Source: Planctomycetota bacterium
Lineage (GTDB): Bacteria; Planctomycetota; Planctomycetia; Pirellulales; JADFKK01
DNA length: 41,946 nucleotides
Direction: 5' to 3'
NCBI GenBank assembly: GCA_022564995.1
Contig: JADFKK010000025.1
Location: 1 to 41,946, forward strand
Part shown: one piece after another, positions 8,748 through 16,915 of the stretch
How positions within the stretch are numbered: position 1 is the first letter of the stretch
Layout of the letters: each line of letters starts with the position of its first letter
Program-made: the position numbers and the translations under genes
Notes under the pieces: model-generated
The model's input: the letters and a program-made list of their open reading frames with translations, nothing else
Databases searched by the model: none
Told to the model about the DNA's origin: nothing

Positions 8748-11700
8748 CTACGCCGGGAAGGACATTTCGGCGTATTTTTGCAGGATGAACTGGGCCGTGC
8801 TGGCGTGGCCGGGCAAGAGGGTGCGTTGGTCGTGGATTTTCTTGAAGGTCGAGAGGATGTATTGCGCGTCGTCGCGGTCGATGCCGTAGAGGTGAAAGAA
8901 GGCCGCGTCGAGCTCGGCCAGCAGCTCGGCCCGTTCGGCCTCGTCCCACTTGTTGAGCCGTCCGCCGTATTCGCTCTTGAAGCTGCCGGCGGTGAAATCG
9001 CAGGCCTCGGCCAAAGGCAGCATGTCCTCGGCCGTGCAGGAAAGCTTGAGCACCCGCTCGCTGATCCACGCTTCGAGCGTGGTTTGACGTTCCCACGGGC
9101 ACGGTTTGTCGTAGGTGTCGGGCGGAAGGGTGGGGATTTGCTCGACGATGAAGAAATTCAGGTGAAGGTTGCTAATTTTTTGCCGCATCACAAAATCGTA
9201 GACGAAGCTGTTTAGGTTGCCCAACAGACAAGAATGCCGAACTGGGAGTGCTTCAGAGAAAAGGATCGGCGCCGAATTAACGACACCCGCAAAGGGTATC
9301 ATCGCGGCAATCATCGTTCGTTGGTTCGTGGGACTGGTGACGTCCTTGAAGCAGAGGAAATGTGACTCCTGCTGATCGCATTCGTCGACCGCGGTTTCCT
9401 CCGCAATCCAAAACCGGGGCATCGTCAAGTGTTCGGGGTTCTGATGGCTAACCAGCGAAGTCTTTTCGGTTTGCCCTTGGCGCACCCAATTAGATGGATT
9501 GGTGACGACGTCGGCCGCCCTATGGTCGAAGGCCTGGAGCATTTTTGCTTCGTAAATCGGTAGAAACGTCTGCTTTCGCTTAGTCCATCGATTGCCCTTC
9601 AGTTTGAAGTCATCCTTGAGCGTGTCCGGTTCGCGAAACAATTCGGCGTCGTTCGTCTGATCGAACATGCGTTTGAAGGTAACGCCCCACGGATTGCCGG
9701 TCGGGCCTTCGCGGTTCTTGTCGATCAACACGGGCACGCGGCGATAGATCGCTTTGGTGATCTCGGCGTCGCGCCGCGAGCGGAAGATGGGGCAAGTGCG
9801 GGTGTTGGGGTTGAGCAGTTTGATGTCCTCGCCACTTAACGCGACGTGTCGTCGGTGGTCCTCCAACTCTTCAACCCGATGAGCAAAGAACACGAAATCG
9901 GCCTGCGGCGTAGTAGCTTGCTGGCCGCCGAAGTTGAGGATGCAGAATTTGAACGATGCGTGAACGTCGGGAAAGAACACCTTCTTGTTCTCAAAGTCGT
10001 ACAGCCGAATCAACCGGCTCGATTCGGCCACCGCGGCAAAGAAATCCTTGGTCGTCTTGTCGGACGCGATCCCCGAGGGGACCAGCACTCCCACGCGACC
10101 GTGCGGCGCGACGAGTTGGTAGGCGAGTTCGGCGAACACCGCGTAGGTGTTGATGTCTCCCTTTCCGGTCAACGGGAACTCGCCGCTCTTGCGGCAATAA
10201 GTCAGCAGCGAACTGGCCGCCCGCTGCGCTTCTTCATATCGCTCGTAAAGCGCCGGATCGTCCGATTCGAGCTTTGCAACCAGTTTGCGCCGCTTCGCCG
10301 CGTTGGTCGCCGTGGCGATCTCGGGCGCGGGGAGCGAAAAGAACTCGCGCTCTTGTAGCTTGATTCGTTCCCAGGGCGGATTGCCGATCACGCAGTCGAA
10401 CCCGGACTCGTCGCGGTCGAACACTTCGCCAAATCGCTCGCGCCAGTTGAAACCGGCCGGGTCAATCTCCGGGTCGTGGACCAGCGAGTTGCCGTGGACG
10501 ACGTTTTCGGACAATGTCGCCAGCGTTTGGCCCGGCGTGGCCGAGCGAATCCAGAGGGCCAGTTGTGTGATCTCGACCGCCTCGGGCGAAAGATCGACGC
10601 CGTAGAGATTCTCCTGCAGGATGAAATGCGGCACCCGCTCGCCGAGTTCATGGGCCTGCTTGTCGCCCGCCTGTTCGAGATGGCCGATCACTTCGAAATA
10701 GCGCAGTTCCAATGCGTTGTAGGCTTGGAATAGAAACGCGCCGCTGCCGCAGGCCGGGTCGACGATTTTCAGGCTCCGCAGCACTTCGAGACAGCGCCGC
10801 CAGTAATCGGCGTCGTCCGGCGATACGCCCCGACTCGCCTCTTTCTCCGGCACGCCGAATTCGACCGCCAAGGCCGCGAAACGCCGGGCGATCAGTTCTT
10901 CGACGGTGTACTGGACGATCAGGCTGGTCAGCTCGGGCGGGGTGTAGTAGATGCCAAGCTGTTTTCGCTTGGCCGACTGCGGCATGGCGGCGTATTGCTC
11001 GGCCTTTTCGGCGTCGCCCCCGAAGAAGCCCGACTGCTTGAGCTTCTCCAGTTCGGTGATCGATCGCTCGAACAGATGCCCCAGCACGTCGAGGTTGACT
11101 TCGTCGGCGAAGCTGTAGCTGCTGATCGTGTTGAAAAAGTTGGTCCACGGCACATCGGGCAGTTCGAGTTCGTCGACCGCGTGCGGGGCGAACAGGCCGC
11201 CATTGTACTTGGGAATTTCGTGGGTTTCGCTGCCGGCGTCGATGAAGCGGAACAGGCGCTTGAAATTCTGCCAGCGGGGATTGGTGACCGCGTAGAAACC
11301 GGCAATCGTGTAGGCCTTGGGGATCGTCTTCTCGGGCAGCAACTGCCGATCTTCGCAAAAGGCGATGAACAGAATGCGGTCGAACAGCCGCTGCGCCATT
11401 TCGATCGCCAGTTCCAACGGGTGCCCCAGCTTGAAGTGCAAATGGGAGATGAGTTCGGTGCGGTTATGGGAGTAGGCCTCGTAAAGCGTGTCGCTGACTT
11501 CCTGTTGACGATCGCGAGATTGCTTCAACAGGGCAACGGCACGGGGCGGTCCGACCAACGACTTGTCGATTAAACCCTGGCGATGAAACAGGACGTAAAA
11601 CTGCTTGAATACGTCGAAATCGCGGAGCGATTGGAGCGAAAAGTGCTCGTAGGCCCGCTTGGTCGAGTTGCGTTCGTAAAGGCGGAAACTGACGATGTTC

Positions 11701-12197
11701 GAGACGATGCCCCAGCGGCATTCCGGCGAGGTGTTCACGAGATAATCCCAGCATTGATCGACCGCCGTACGCCCGTTGCTGCGGTCGCGGTCGGGGTGAA
11801 CCTTGGGGCCTTTTAGTTCGATGACCGCCAACGGCTTGTGCTCTTCGCCGTCTCGAAAAAAACCAAGGACTCCGTCGGGTGTTTCGCCGGCGATGACGTG
11901 ATGCTGGATGCGATGGAAGACCTCGACGCCGTCGAGCGGGCTGGCATATTCGAGTGCCTGGCCAAACACCTCGGTCAGGAAGTCGCCTTGCATTTGGGTT
12001 TCGTTGAGTGTCGCCAGCCGGCCGGAAGTGTCGAGATCGGCCCATTTGACGAGTATGGCGTGAGCTTCTTTCAGCCGGGCTTCGTCGAGCCGCATGTCAT
12101 CGGCGGCCGTCCGCAGCAATCGGGCGATAATCAGGCGGTCGGTCTTTGGCTGTCGCTGCGCGCGGGGCGGGACGGTGGGAAAGAGCGTGCTGGCCAT
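8748..12197 (-). CDS. Type IIG (single-chain) restriction endonuclease-methyltransferase, Eco57I/MmeI-like
   Basis: A 1149-residue protein with the usual one-chain layout. The N-terminal nuclease region has a PD...ELK motif (PDG from residue 107, ELK 127-129, in VIELKGP). A helical connector follows, then the adenine methyltransferase domain with motif I DPACGSGAFL (from residue 480) and motif IV IGNPPW (N606-W609). The C-terminal part (about 800-1149) has the size of a target-recognition domain. Such enzymes cut beside a site they also methylate, using S-adenosylmethionine. All motifs are intact and the frame is uninterrupted, which stands out because neighbouring phage genes are broken. The ATG at 12197 is preceded by GAGG at very short spacing. 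Another possibility is a phage-defence methyltransferase used by another system, but the N-terminal nuclease motif favours type IIG. Confidence 0.88.
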   Translation of the reverse strand: MASTLFPTVPPRAQRQPKTDRLIIARLLRTAADDMRLDEARLKEAHAILVKWADLDTSGRLATLNETQMQGDFLTEVFGQALEYASPLDGVEVFHRIQHHVIAGETPDGVLGFFRDGEEHKPLAVIELKGPKVHPDRDRSNGRTAVDQCWDYLVNTSPECRWGIVSNIVSFRLYERNSTKRAYEHFSLQSLRDFDVFKQFYVLFHRQGLIDKSLVGPPRAVALLKQSRDRQQEVSDTLYEAYSHNRTELISHLHFKLGHPLELAIEMAQRLFDRILFIAFCEDRQLLPEKTIPKAYTIAGFYAVTNPRWQNFKRLFRFIDAGSETHEIPKYNGGLFAPHAVDELELPDVPWTNFFNTISSYSFADEVNLDVLGHLFERSITELEKLKQSGFFGGDAEKAEQYAAMPQSAKRKQLGIYYTPPELTSLIVQYTVEELIARRFAALAVEFGVPEKEASRGVSPDDADYWRRCLEVLRSLKIVDPACGSGAFLFQAYNALELRYFEVIGHLEQAGDKQAHELGERVPHFILQENLYGVDLSPEAVEITQLALWIRSATPGQTLATLSENVVHGNSLVHDPEIDPAGFNWRERFGEVFDRDESGFDCVIGNPPWERIKLQEREFFSLPAPEIATATNAAKRRKLVAKLESDDPALYERYEEAQRAASSLLTYCRKSGEFPLTGKGDINTYAVFAELAYQLVAPHGRVGVLVPSGIASDKTTKDFFAAVAESSRLIRLYDFENKKVFFPDVHASFKFCILNFGGQQATTPQADFVFFAHRVEELEDHRRHVALSGEDIKLLNPNTRTCPIFRSRRDAEITKAIYRRVPVLIDKNREGPTGNPWGVTFKRMFDQTNDAELFREPDTLKDDFKLKGNRWTKRKQTFLPIYEAKMLQAFDHRAADVVTNPSNWVRQGQTEKTSLVSHQNPEHLTMPRFWIAEETAVDECDQQESHFLCFKDVTSPTNQRTMIAAMIPFAGVVNSAPILFSEALPVRHSCLLGNLNSFVYDFVMRQKISNLHLNFFIVEQIPTLPPDTYDKPCPWERQTTLEAWISERVLKLSCTAEDMLPLAEACDFTAGSFKSEYGGRLNKWDEAERAELLAELDAAFFHLYGIDRDDAQYILSTFKKIHDQRTLLPGHASTAQFILQKYAEMSFPA

Positions 12198-12421
12198 TTT
12201 CCTCGAAGTATTTTCGGCGTTATCGAACAGGTGCCGAGTTAGGGGCAGGTATTGATCGGGCCATGCATGGGGATTGTAGCCGAATGGGATAAAAGAATGA
12301 ACACGGGGTGCAAACGGCCGTAGAGCGATTCTAAGGGCCGGCGGTTTTCCAGGTGCTTGCCGATCGTCAATCCTGGGCCAATCTGGCGCGTTGATTTCCG
12401 GCCGACTCGTCGCCGCTCGGC

Positions 12422-12630
12422 CTACTTCGCGAAAACCAGCTGGTCGGCCGCCTTGATTTTCTTACTGATCGCCCCCAGTTTGTCGTCGATGCCGCCGAGC
12501 TATTTTAGCTGGCGCTCGGCGACCGTGTTGGCTCCCAGGCCGCGGGCCGCCGCGGCGCTGAAGGTACCGGACACGTCCCGGCCGCTGGCCGTTTTCGTGC
12601 GCTGGGGCGTTTGGCCAGGTGACGAAACGG
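12422..12630 (-). pseudogene. Possible phage tape-measure C-terminal remnant
   Basis: The minus-strand frame reads GQTPQRTKTASGRDVSGTFS then AAAARGLGANTVAERQLK, an in-frame TAG, then LGGIDDKLGAISKKIKAADQ and a stop at 12422. The SGTFSA...GLG followed by a charged helical tail is reminiscent of the ends of phage tape-measure proteins. The similarity is a recollection of pattern only. Upstream the frame becomes low-complexity. Confidence 0.3.
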
Positions 12631-12860
12631 CAGATTTGGACCGTTTACCCAGGGGCCAGGGCGGGAGTCTAGGGCCGAAACGGGACGTTTGGGGCGATGT
12701 CCGTCTCGCGGGCTGCCAAGCTGGCCGAGCTTCCGAAGGCCGACCGGGGGCGTGTTGACCATCGAGGACGGCAACCATCTACGTTGTCGACCAGTTCCTT
12801 GTCCGGGTCATCGGCAAGTCGACGGCCTGGCGTGTACAATCGGAGTTGGCGAACCCCCCG

Positions 12861-12900
12861 GCCCGGTCGCGCAAAAGTGCGCGGCCGGGCTTCTTTTATT
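12861..12900 (+). terminator. Rho-independent terminator-like hairpin
   Basis: A 12-base stem, GCCCGGTCGCGC (12861-12872) with GCGCGGCCGGGC (12879-12890), contains one T-G wobble. It has a six-base loop and then TTCTTTTATT on the plus strand. No plus-strand gene ends just before it. A -10-like TGTACAAT lies about 30 bases upstream, so the unit could be a very short transcript or the end of a lost gene. Confidence 0.55.
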
Positions 12901-12906
12901 CCGAGA

Positions 12907-12937
12907 GCGCCGCCGGGTTACCATCCGCCGGCGGCGC
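12907..12937. repeat. Perfect 10-base GC hairpin
   Basis: GCGCCGCCGG at 12907-12916 and its exact complement at 12928-12937 are separated by 11 bases. It directly follows the terminator-like hairpin. There is no T-run, so it is not a standard terminator. Confidence 0.5.
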
Positions 12938-13139
12938 GACCAAGTTGTCAAAGAACTGCCTGTTTCAAAATGCCCGCCCGCCCCGGCTTCCGACCACCGG
13001 CACGGACGGGTTGATCGCCGACTTGCGCCGGCGTGTAAAATCCCCGCCCCCGGCCGCCGGCGGATTTGGGGCTATGAGGGCGGGGCACTGCCGCGCGTCG
13101 GGGAGCGTTGAAAACCCAAACGCGCGGGTGGTGTTTCTG

Positions 13140-14039
13140 TTAGCTCCAATCGATTCGTGTTGGCCTCAAAAAATCATTGCGGGCCGCCTCTTCGGATTGG
13201 CTCGCCCACGCCACACTTTTTGCGTCCAGCTTGTCCGCCTCGACGCGCTTCTGTTTGGCACGCTCCAAGTCTTCCCTGAGCATTTTCAGTTGGTACTCGA
13301 CGGATTCCCGCTGCGACGGAGGTAGCTTTTCCAACGTGCCCTCAAGGTATTTAATTTTGCCGGATACCGGGTGCGTCTCCATATCGGTGTGGTGGGGGTC
13401 GTGGAAGCGACGTTGCGTGAGAATATCTTGCACATTGCCCCAGTTGCATTCCCGACGGATCGCATCGGGGTACTGGCTGGTGACGACGGGGTAAGTCTCA
13501 AGCTGCCTCGCTTCGTCCCGCAGATTGTAGGCGCGACTGCTGGCGTTGTGGGCTGAATTGCCAAGGCTAAGTGAGTGATTTTCCCACGCCGGATGGGCCG
13601 TCGTTTTCAGGTGCTCGCGAGCGCCGGTCTGGCGTTTTTTGTGCTGCCAGATTTGCTCCTCTTGTTCGCGCTTCAACTCGCCGGCCCGCTCGTGTAGCTC
13701 GGCGAGTTTCCGCTCTGCCTCTTGAGCCTTGCGGCGAATCTCAGCGGTCGCTTGGTCGTGGTCACTGGCGGCCTTGGTCGCGGCGGCTGCGTCGGCGTCA
13801 ATCGCCTTGGTATCGAGCGGCGTATCGAGCAACTTCTCCGCGGCAAACCGAAGGCCAAGCAGGGCAACTTTTCCGTCCGCCCAGGCGGGCTCTTTGCCGG
13901 CGGCGCGACACAGTTCTAACAGCACGTCGCCGGGGGTATCTTCGCCGCGCGACTTGGCGAGGATGGCATCTTGCAACTTGCCGAAAGCCTGTTTCGCCGA
14001 TTCCGCGGCGGTCACGGGTTCAAGGGTCGCGGTGGTCAT
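13140..14039 (-). CDS. Coiled-coil phage-element protein of unknown function
   Basis: A 299-residue protein. The ATG at 14039 (MTTATLEPVTAAESAKQAFG) is chosen because AGGA lies about nine bases upstream; the longer frame start at 14078 falls inside the upstream terminator. A long alanine/lysine/glutamate-rich coiled coil spans roughly residues 75-145 (EIRRKAQEAERKLAELHERA), and a second helical stretch lies near the C-terminus (LKMLREDLERAKQKRVEADK). There is no signal peptide or membrane segment. It follows the capsid protease gene, the usual place for a scaffold or capsid-linked protein. I do not recognise a specific family. Confidence 0.65.
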   Translation of the reverse strand: MTTATLEPVTAAESAKQAFGKLQDAILAKSRGEDTPGDVLLELCRAAGKEPAWADGKVALLGLRFAAEKLLDTPLDTKAIDADAAAATKAASDHDQATAEIRRKAQEAERKLAELHERAGELKREQEEQIWQHKKRQTGAREHLKTTAHPAWENHSLSLGNSAHNASSRAYNLRDEARQLETYPVVTSQYPDAIRRECNWGNVQDILTQRRFHDPHHTDMETHPVSGKIKYLEGTLEKLPPSQRESVEYQLKMLREDLERAKQKRVEADKLDAKSVAWASQSEEAARNDFLRPTRIDWS

Positions 14040-14062
14040 GTCGAATGTTCCTGTGGGGATGG

Positions 14063-14095
14063 AAAAGCAAAGGGGCACGCTGCCCCTTTGCTTTT
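14063..14095. terminator. Bidirectional terminator hairpin after the capsid protease gene
   Basis: A perfect 15-base stem, AAAAGCAAAGGGGCA (14063-14077) with TGCCCCTTTGCTTTT (14081-14095), has a three-base loop. The A/T ends give T-runs on both strands. It lies just past the stop of the minus-strand protease gene (14103), so it probably ends that transcript before the coiled-coil gene. Confidence 0.75.
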
Positions 14096-14102
14096 TGTTT
14101 GG

Positions 14103-15008
14103 TTAGCCTCGAATCAGTCGGCAGAATCGTTCCGGGTCCGCCTCGAATGCGACGGGACGCTCGTATCGTTTCTTCGCACGGGGCGGACGCCTGTCGGACG
14201 GACGGAAAACGGACTCGACGAAACTCTCAGTCGTGGCGGCGAGTTCGACCTCTTCTTCGTCATCCTTTTCGTCGTCGTGCTCATCTTCACTGACGGCCAT
14301 GCGTTTGACGAACGCCCGCAGTGCCGCCAGCAGGTCAATCGGATTTTCGTTGTCTTTGACGATCTGCTGAATCTCGGCGGCCATTTCGTCGGTTGTGCCC
14401 GGGGTGTCCGGGGTTTCCGGCTCCACGTCGCCCAGACCCAATTCGAGGCCGTCGGCTACTTCTCGTAATGCTTTGGTGAGTCGATTTTTCATGGTTCGAT
14501 TTCCTTGTCTGCGGGATTCAAAAAGCCCGGCGCTGGTGGCCGGATCGGTTACTAAATCAACGGAACGCACGTCGATGATCTTTTCAACCAGTGTCTTGCC
14601 GTCCCGTCGCGATAGCTCGGCTTCGATGTTGTGGGACAGTCCAAATCGGCTGCTCATCTTTTCAACCGCCTCGGCGAATTGTTCCGCCTTCGGATGCGAG
14701 GTGAGATAATGCAGATCGCCCCGCAGGCCGTTGTCGGTCATGCGGACGTTGCGCAACGTGGCGAACAGGTCGTCAAATTTGCGCTCGGCGTTGGGGGTCC
14801 GATGGTCGGGGTGGTCGATGAATACTTTGACGCCCTCATACAACGGGCGGGCATCCCGCAGCGCCGCCGCCGTGTAGGTTCGTCCGTTGCGAGACTTTAA
14901 TCCGCAGATCCGCACGTCTCGCACGATGCCGGCTTCGCGGTCGATGCGCGACATGGCCGTGACGGATTCATGCAAGTCGATGAATTTAGTGAGGGTTGCC
15001 GTTGGCAT
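14103..15008 (-). CDS. Phage prohead (capsid maturation) protease with acidic scaffold-like tail
   Basis: A 301-residue protein starting MPTATLTKFIDLHESVTAMS; GGAG seven bases upstream sets the ATG at 15008. The front half resembles phage capsid proteases: FIDHPDH, SSRFGLSHNIEA and VDLVTDPATSAGLFES carry plausible His, Ser and Asp/Glu residues. The back half is helical, then very acidic (EDEHDDEKDDEEE), then basic, like a fused scaffold domain. The uninterrupted frame continues upstream into the terminase only because the terminase has suffered a frameshifting deletion; the two are separate proteins. It is the best-preserved head-morphogenesis gene of the element. Confidence 0.7.
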   Translation of the reverse strand: MPTATLTKFIDLHESVTAMSRIDREAGIVRDVRICGLKSRNGRTYTAAALRDARPLYEGVKVFIDHPDHRTPNAERKFDDLFATLRNVRMTDNGLRGDLHYLTSHPKAEQFAEAVEKMSSRFGLSHNIEAELSRRDGKTLVEKIIDVRSVDLVTDPATSAGLFESRRQGNRTMKNRLTKALREVADGLELGLGDVEPETPDTPGTTDEMAAEIQQIVKDNENPIDLLAALRAFVKRMAVSEDEHDDEKDDEEEVELAATTESFVESVFRPSDRRPPRAKKRYERPVAFEADPERFCRLIRG

Positions 15009-15021
15009 GGTTTTCTCCGAT

Positions 15022-16316
15022 TCAAAAGTATGCGGGCTCGGGGGCCGCGGGTTGGTTGGTTTGCAATGAAGGGTTTTCGTGTAGCTCATCCAGGTATTCG
15101 ATCGCGATGCCGTTGACGATGGCGAAGGCCGTGCCAAGATCGCAGTGGCCGTCCGCGTCGTTCGGTGCGTCATGTTGACGCCGCGCTCGCGAAGTCGCTG
15201 GGCGAGGTAGGCGGCCTGGTGTGGATCGTAATAGACGCCGGCCAGGTTGTAGCGGCGCTGCGTGTCGAGGACGGCCGCTTCAATGTCGGCGAGATTCACT
15301 TCGCCCGTGTAGTCTTCCGGCTTCCACGCCTGCGCACTCGCAAGCTTCAAGCGGCCCGCGTCTATGTCGACGCCCAGTGTGACCAGGGCGGAATGGTCGT
15401 GCTTGATTCCTAAGTCCAGCCCGGCGAGCATCGGATACCAGTCGTCGCGGTGTGCGAACGTCTCGCCGGGCAGGGTAACGGCTGCTTCGACCAGCCGCAT
15501 GTCGAGGGCGTCGCCGGCGCCGGTAATCCAGAGATTCATCCACAGCCTTTGATAGACCGACTCGGGCAGCAGTCGACGTTGCTCGGCAAGCTGCTCTGCG
15601 GAAATCCAGGAAGCGGCCGGGCCGTCCAGGCGAGAAAAATACCACGCCGGGTCTTGGCGAATCGCCTCACGGTTTTTCCACTGCCAGCCAGCCCCTTTCA
15701 TGTTGCCGGCATTGGAAATAATTATCAGCAGGCAGTGTGGTTTCTTGGCCGCGGCACTGAAGAGGGCAGCCCACAATTTTTCGCCCTTTACGCTCGGCCA
15801 GTGAGTTAGCTCATCGCAAATAATGAAGTCGACCAGTTCGCCGAACGATGAGTAGGCGTCGGATGAGATGATTCGCAATTCGCTGCCCGTCTTGCGATTG
15901 ACCACCCGGTTTAGCTGAATTTCCAAGACCGCAGCAAGGTGTGGATTCAGACGCACCAGCATGTCGATCGCGTTAATCGTCAGCTTGGCCTGCTCTTTGG
16001 TTCCGGCCGCGACGATGCCGGAAATCTTGCGGGGAGCGGAGAAGATCGCGCACGTTGCCATGGTGGCGATGTCGCCGGTTTTGCTATGCCCGCGCGGCCG
16101 CTCCAGGTAACCGCGTCGATACTTTGGCTTGACGTCGTGGCCGATGACTGCCCGCCACGAATCATCAAGGGCTACGAAGTCGCGTTCTTGCCATGGCTCG
16201 GCCACTTCGCCGAGACGACGGGGTTCGTGGCCGCACTGGATGCGCAGTTGCCGGCGAAACTCGCGAGGGTCCGCTTTGATGGCTTGGATTGTCGGGTTGT
16301 CAGTCGTCTTGACCAT
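15022..16316 (-). pseudogene. Phage terminase large subunit with internal deletion and frameshift
   Basis: The ATPase half has RPRGHSKT (Walker A position, residues 73-80), IICDE (Walker B, D168-E169) and IIISNAG (coupling motif). The nuclease half has GLDLG (D301) and YYDP (D364). At about residue 383 (near 15160-15172) the protein breaks off after RERGVNMT. A different frame then gives the expected end, DADGHCDLGTAFAIVNG, and stops at 15022. Roughly 50-70 residues are missing. The damaged frame runs on into the protease gene and yields an artificial 737-residue fusion. The start overlaps the preceding small gene as TAATG. Confidence 0.8.
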
Positions 16317-16603
16317 TAGGCGGTTTCCCTTGTCTGGTCGATGGGGAGAAGATCGTACTGAGTGCCACCGTCATCAATGGACACTGGCACTCGCAGCCTT
16401 AGATCGCCGAGCGCCTCATGCCGCACGCAAGTCTGGATTCTGGCAGCATGGAAGATCGACACTTCGCCGTATTGGTCCACGACGAGGTGCTCTAGCTGTC
16501 GCCGAAAGTCGCCAAGCTGTCGACGGAGATAATCACAGCCTTTCGGCAGCTTGCCCGTGGTCAGGAACGCATAGACGTAGTGCTTGGTCGTTGCAGCCTT
16601 ACA
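16316..16603 (-). CDS. Small gene before the terminase, start codon apparently lost
   Basis: A coding-like frame reads from about KAATTKHYVYAFLTTGKLPK to VSIDDGGTQYDLLPIDQTRE and ends at a TAA that overlaps the terminase ATG by one base (TAATG), a sign of translational coupling. No ATG, GTG or TTG begins this frame. A GGAG and an ATG sit at the right place (ATG at 16604), but that ATG is followed at once by TAA. One extra T after a run of seven A residues would explain this. The position fits a small terminase or head gene, but no helix-turn-helix is evident. It is probably also disabled. Confidence 0.5.
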   Translation of the reverse strand, partial: CKAATTKHYVYAFLTTGKLPKGCDYLRRQLGDFRRQLEHLVVDQYGEVSIFHAARIQTCVRHEALGDLRLRVPVSIDDGGTQYDLLPIDQTRETA

Positions 16604-16609
16604 TTTTTT

Positions 16610-16857
16610 TGTCGCCGTAAACTCCTATTTTCCAACGCGCTTTCGGTCATTTTCACTGAGGCAATGACACCTTACAAAAGTGCCGCCGCCGGTCGTTGTT
16701 TCAAATTCCGCTCCCGCGATTTTCGGCTCGGATGCTGGGCTATCACAATCACGGGACGACCGGGATGATTAGACCCTTTTCCCCTATAAGTGCCTCGTAA
16801 GAGCATATGTGTTGTTTAACCTGTAAAACGATGAAATCGTCCCGTTAGTCCCGTAAT
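16610..16857. other. Gap between the primase and pre-terminase genes
   Basis: About 250 bases without a gene. It is A+T-richer than its surroundings and contains two copies of a CCCGT/GTCCCG motif near 16845-16856. No promoter or terminator could be assigned. Confidence 0.4.
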
Positions 16858-16915
16858 TCAAAATCCCGCCGTCAAACAGAGCCCTCGATATCTGATTCCA
16901 CTGTTCTTGTACCGC

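Larger units (their letters stand above)
12198..13139. other. Long gap with a gene scrap and strong hairpins
   Basis: There is no intact gene in 940 bases. It holds a possible phage gene remnant (12422-12630, minus), a strong plus-strand terminator-like hairpin (12861-12900), a perfect 10-base hairpin (12907-12937), and two stretches resembling -10 elements (TGTACAAT about 12833, TGTAAAAT about 13034). Each of these lies ahead of a GC-rich segment. Where capsid and tail genes would be expected in a phage, this region has only debris. Confidence 0.5.

Noticed and set aside
8544..12242. Plus-strand frames opposite the restriction enzyme
   Set aside because: The minus frame carries all methyltransferase motifs; the plus frames have no recognisable content.
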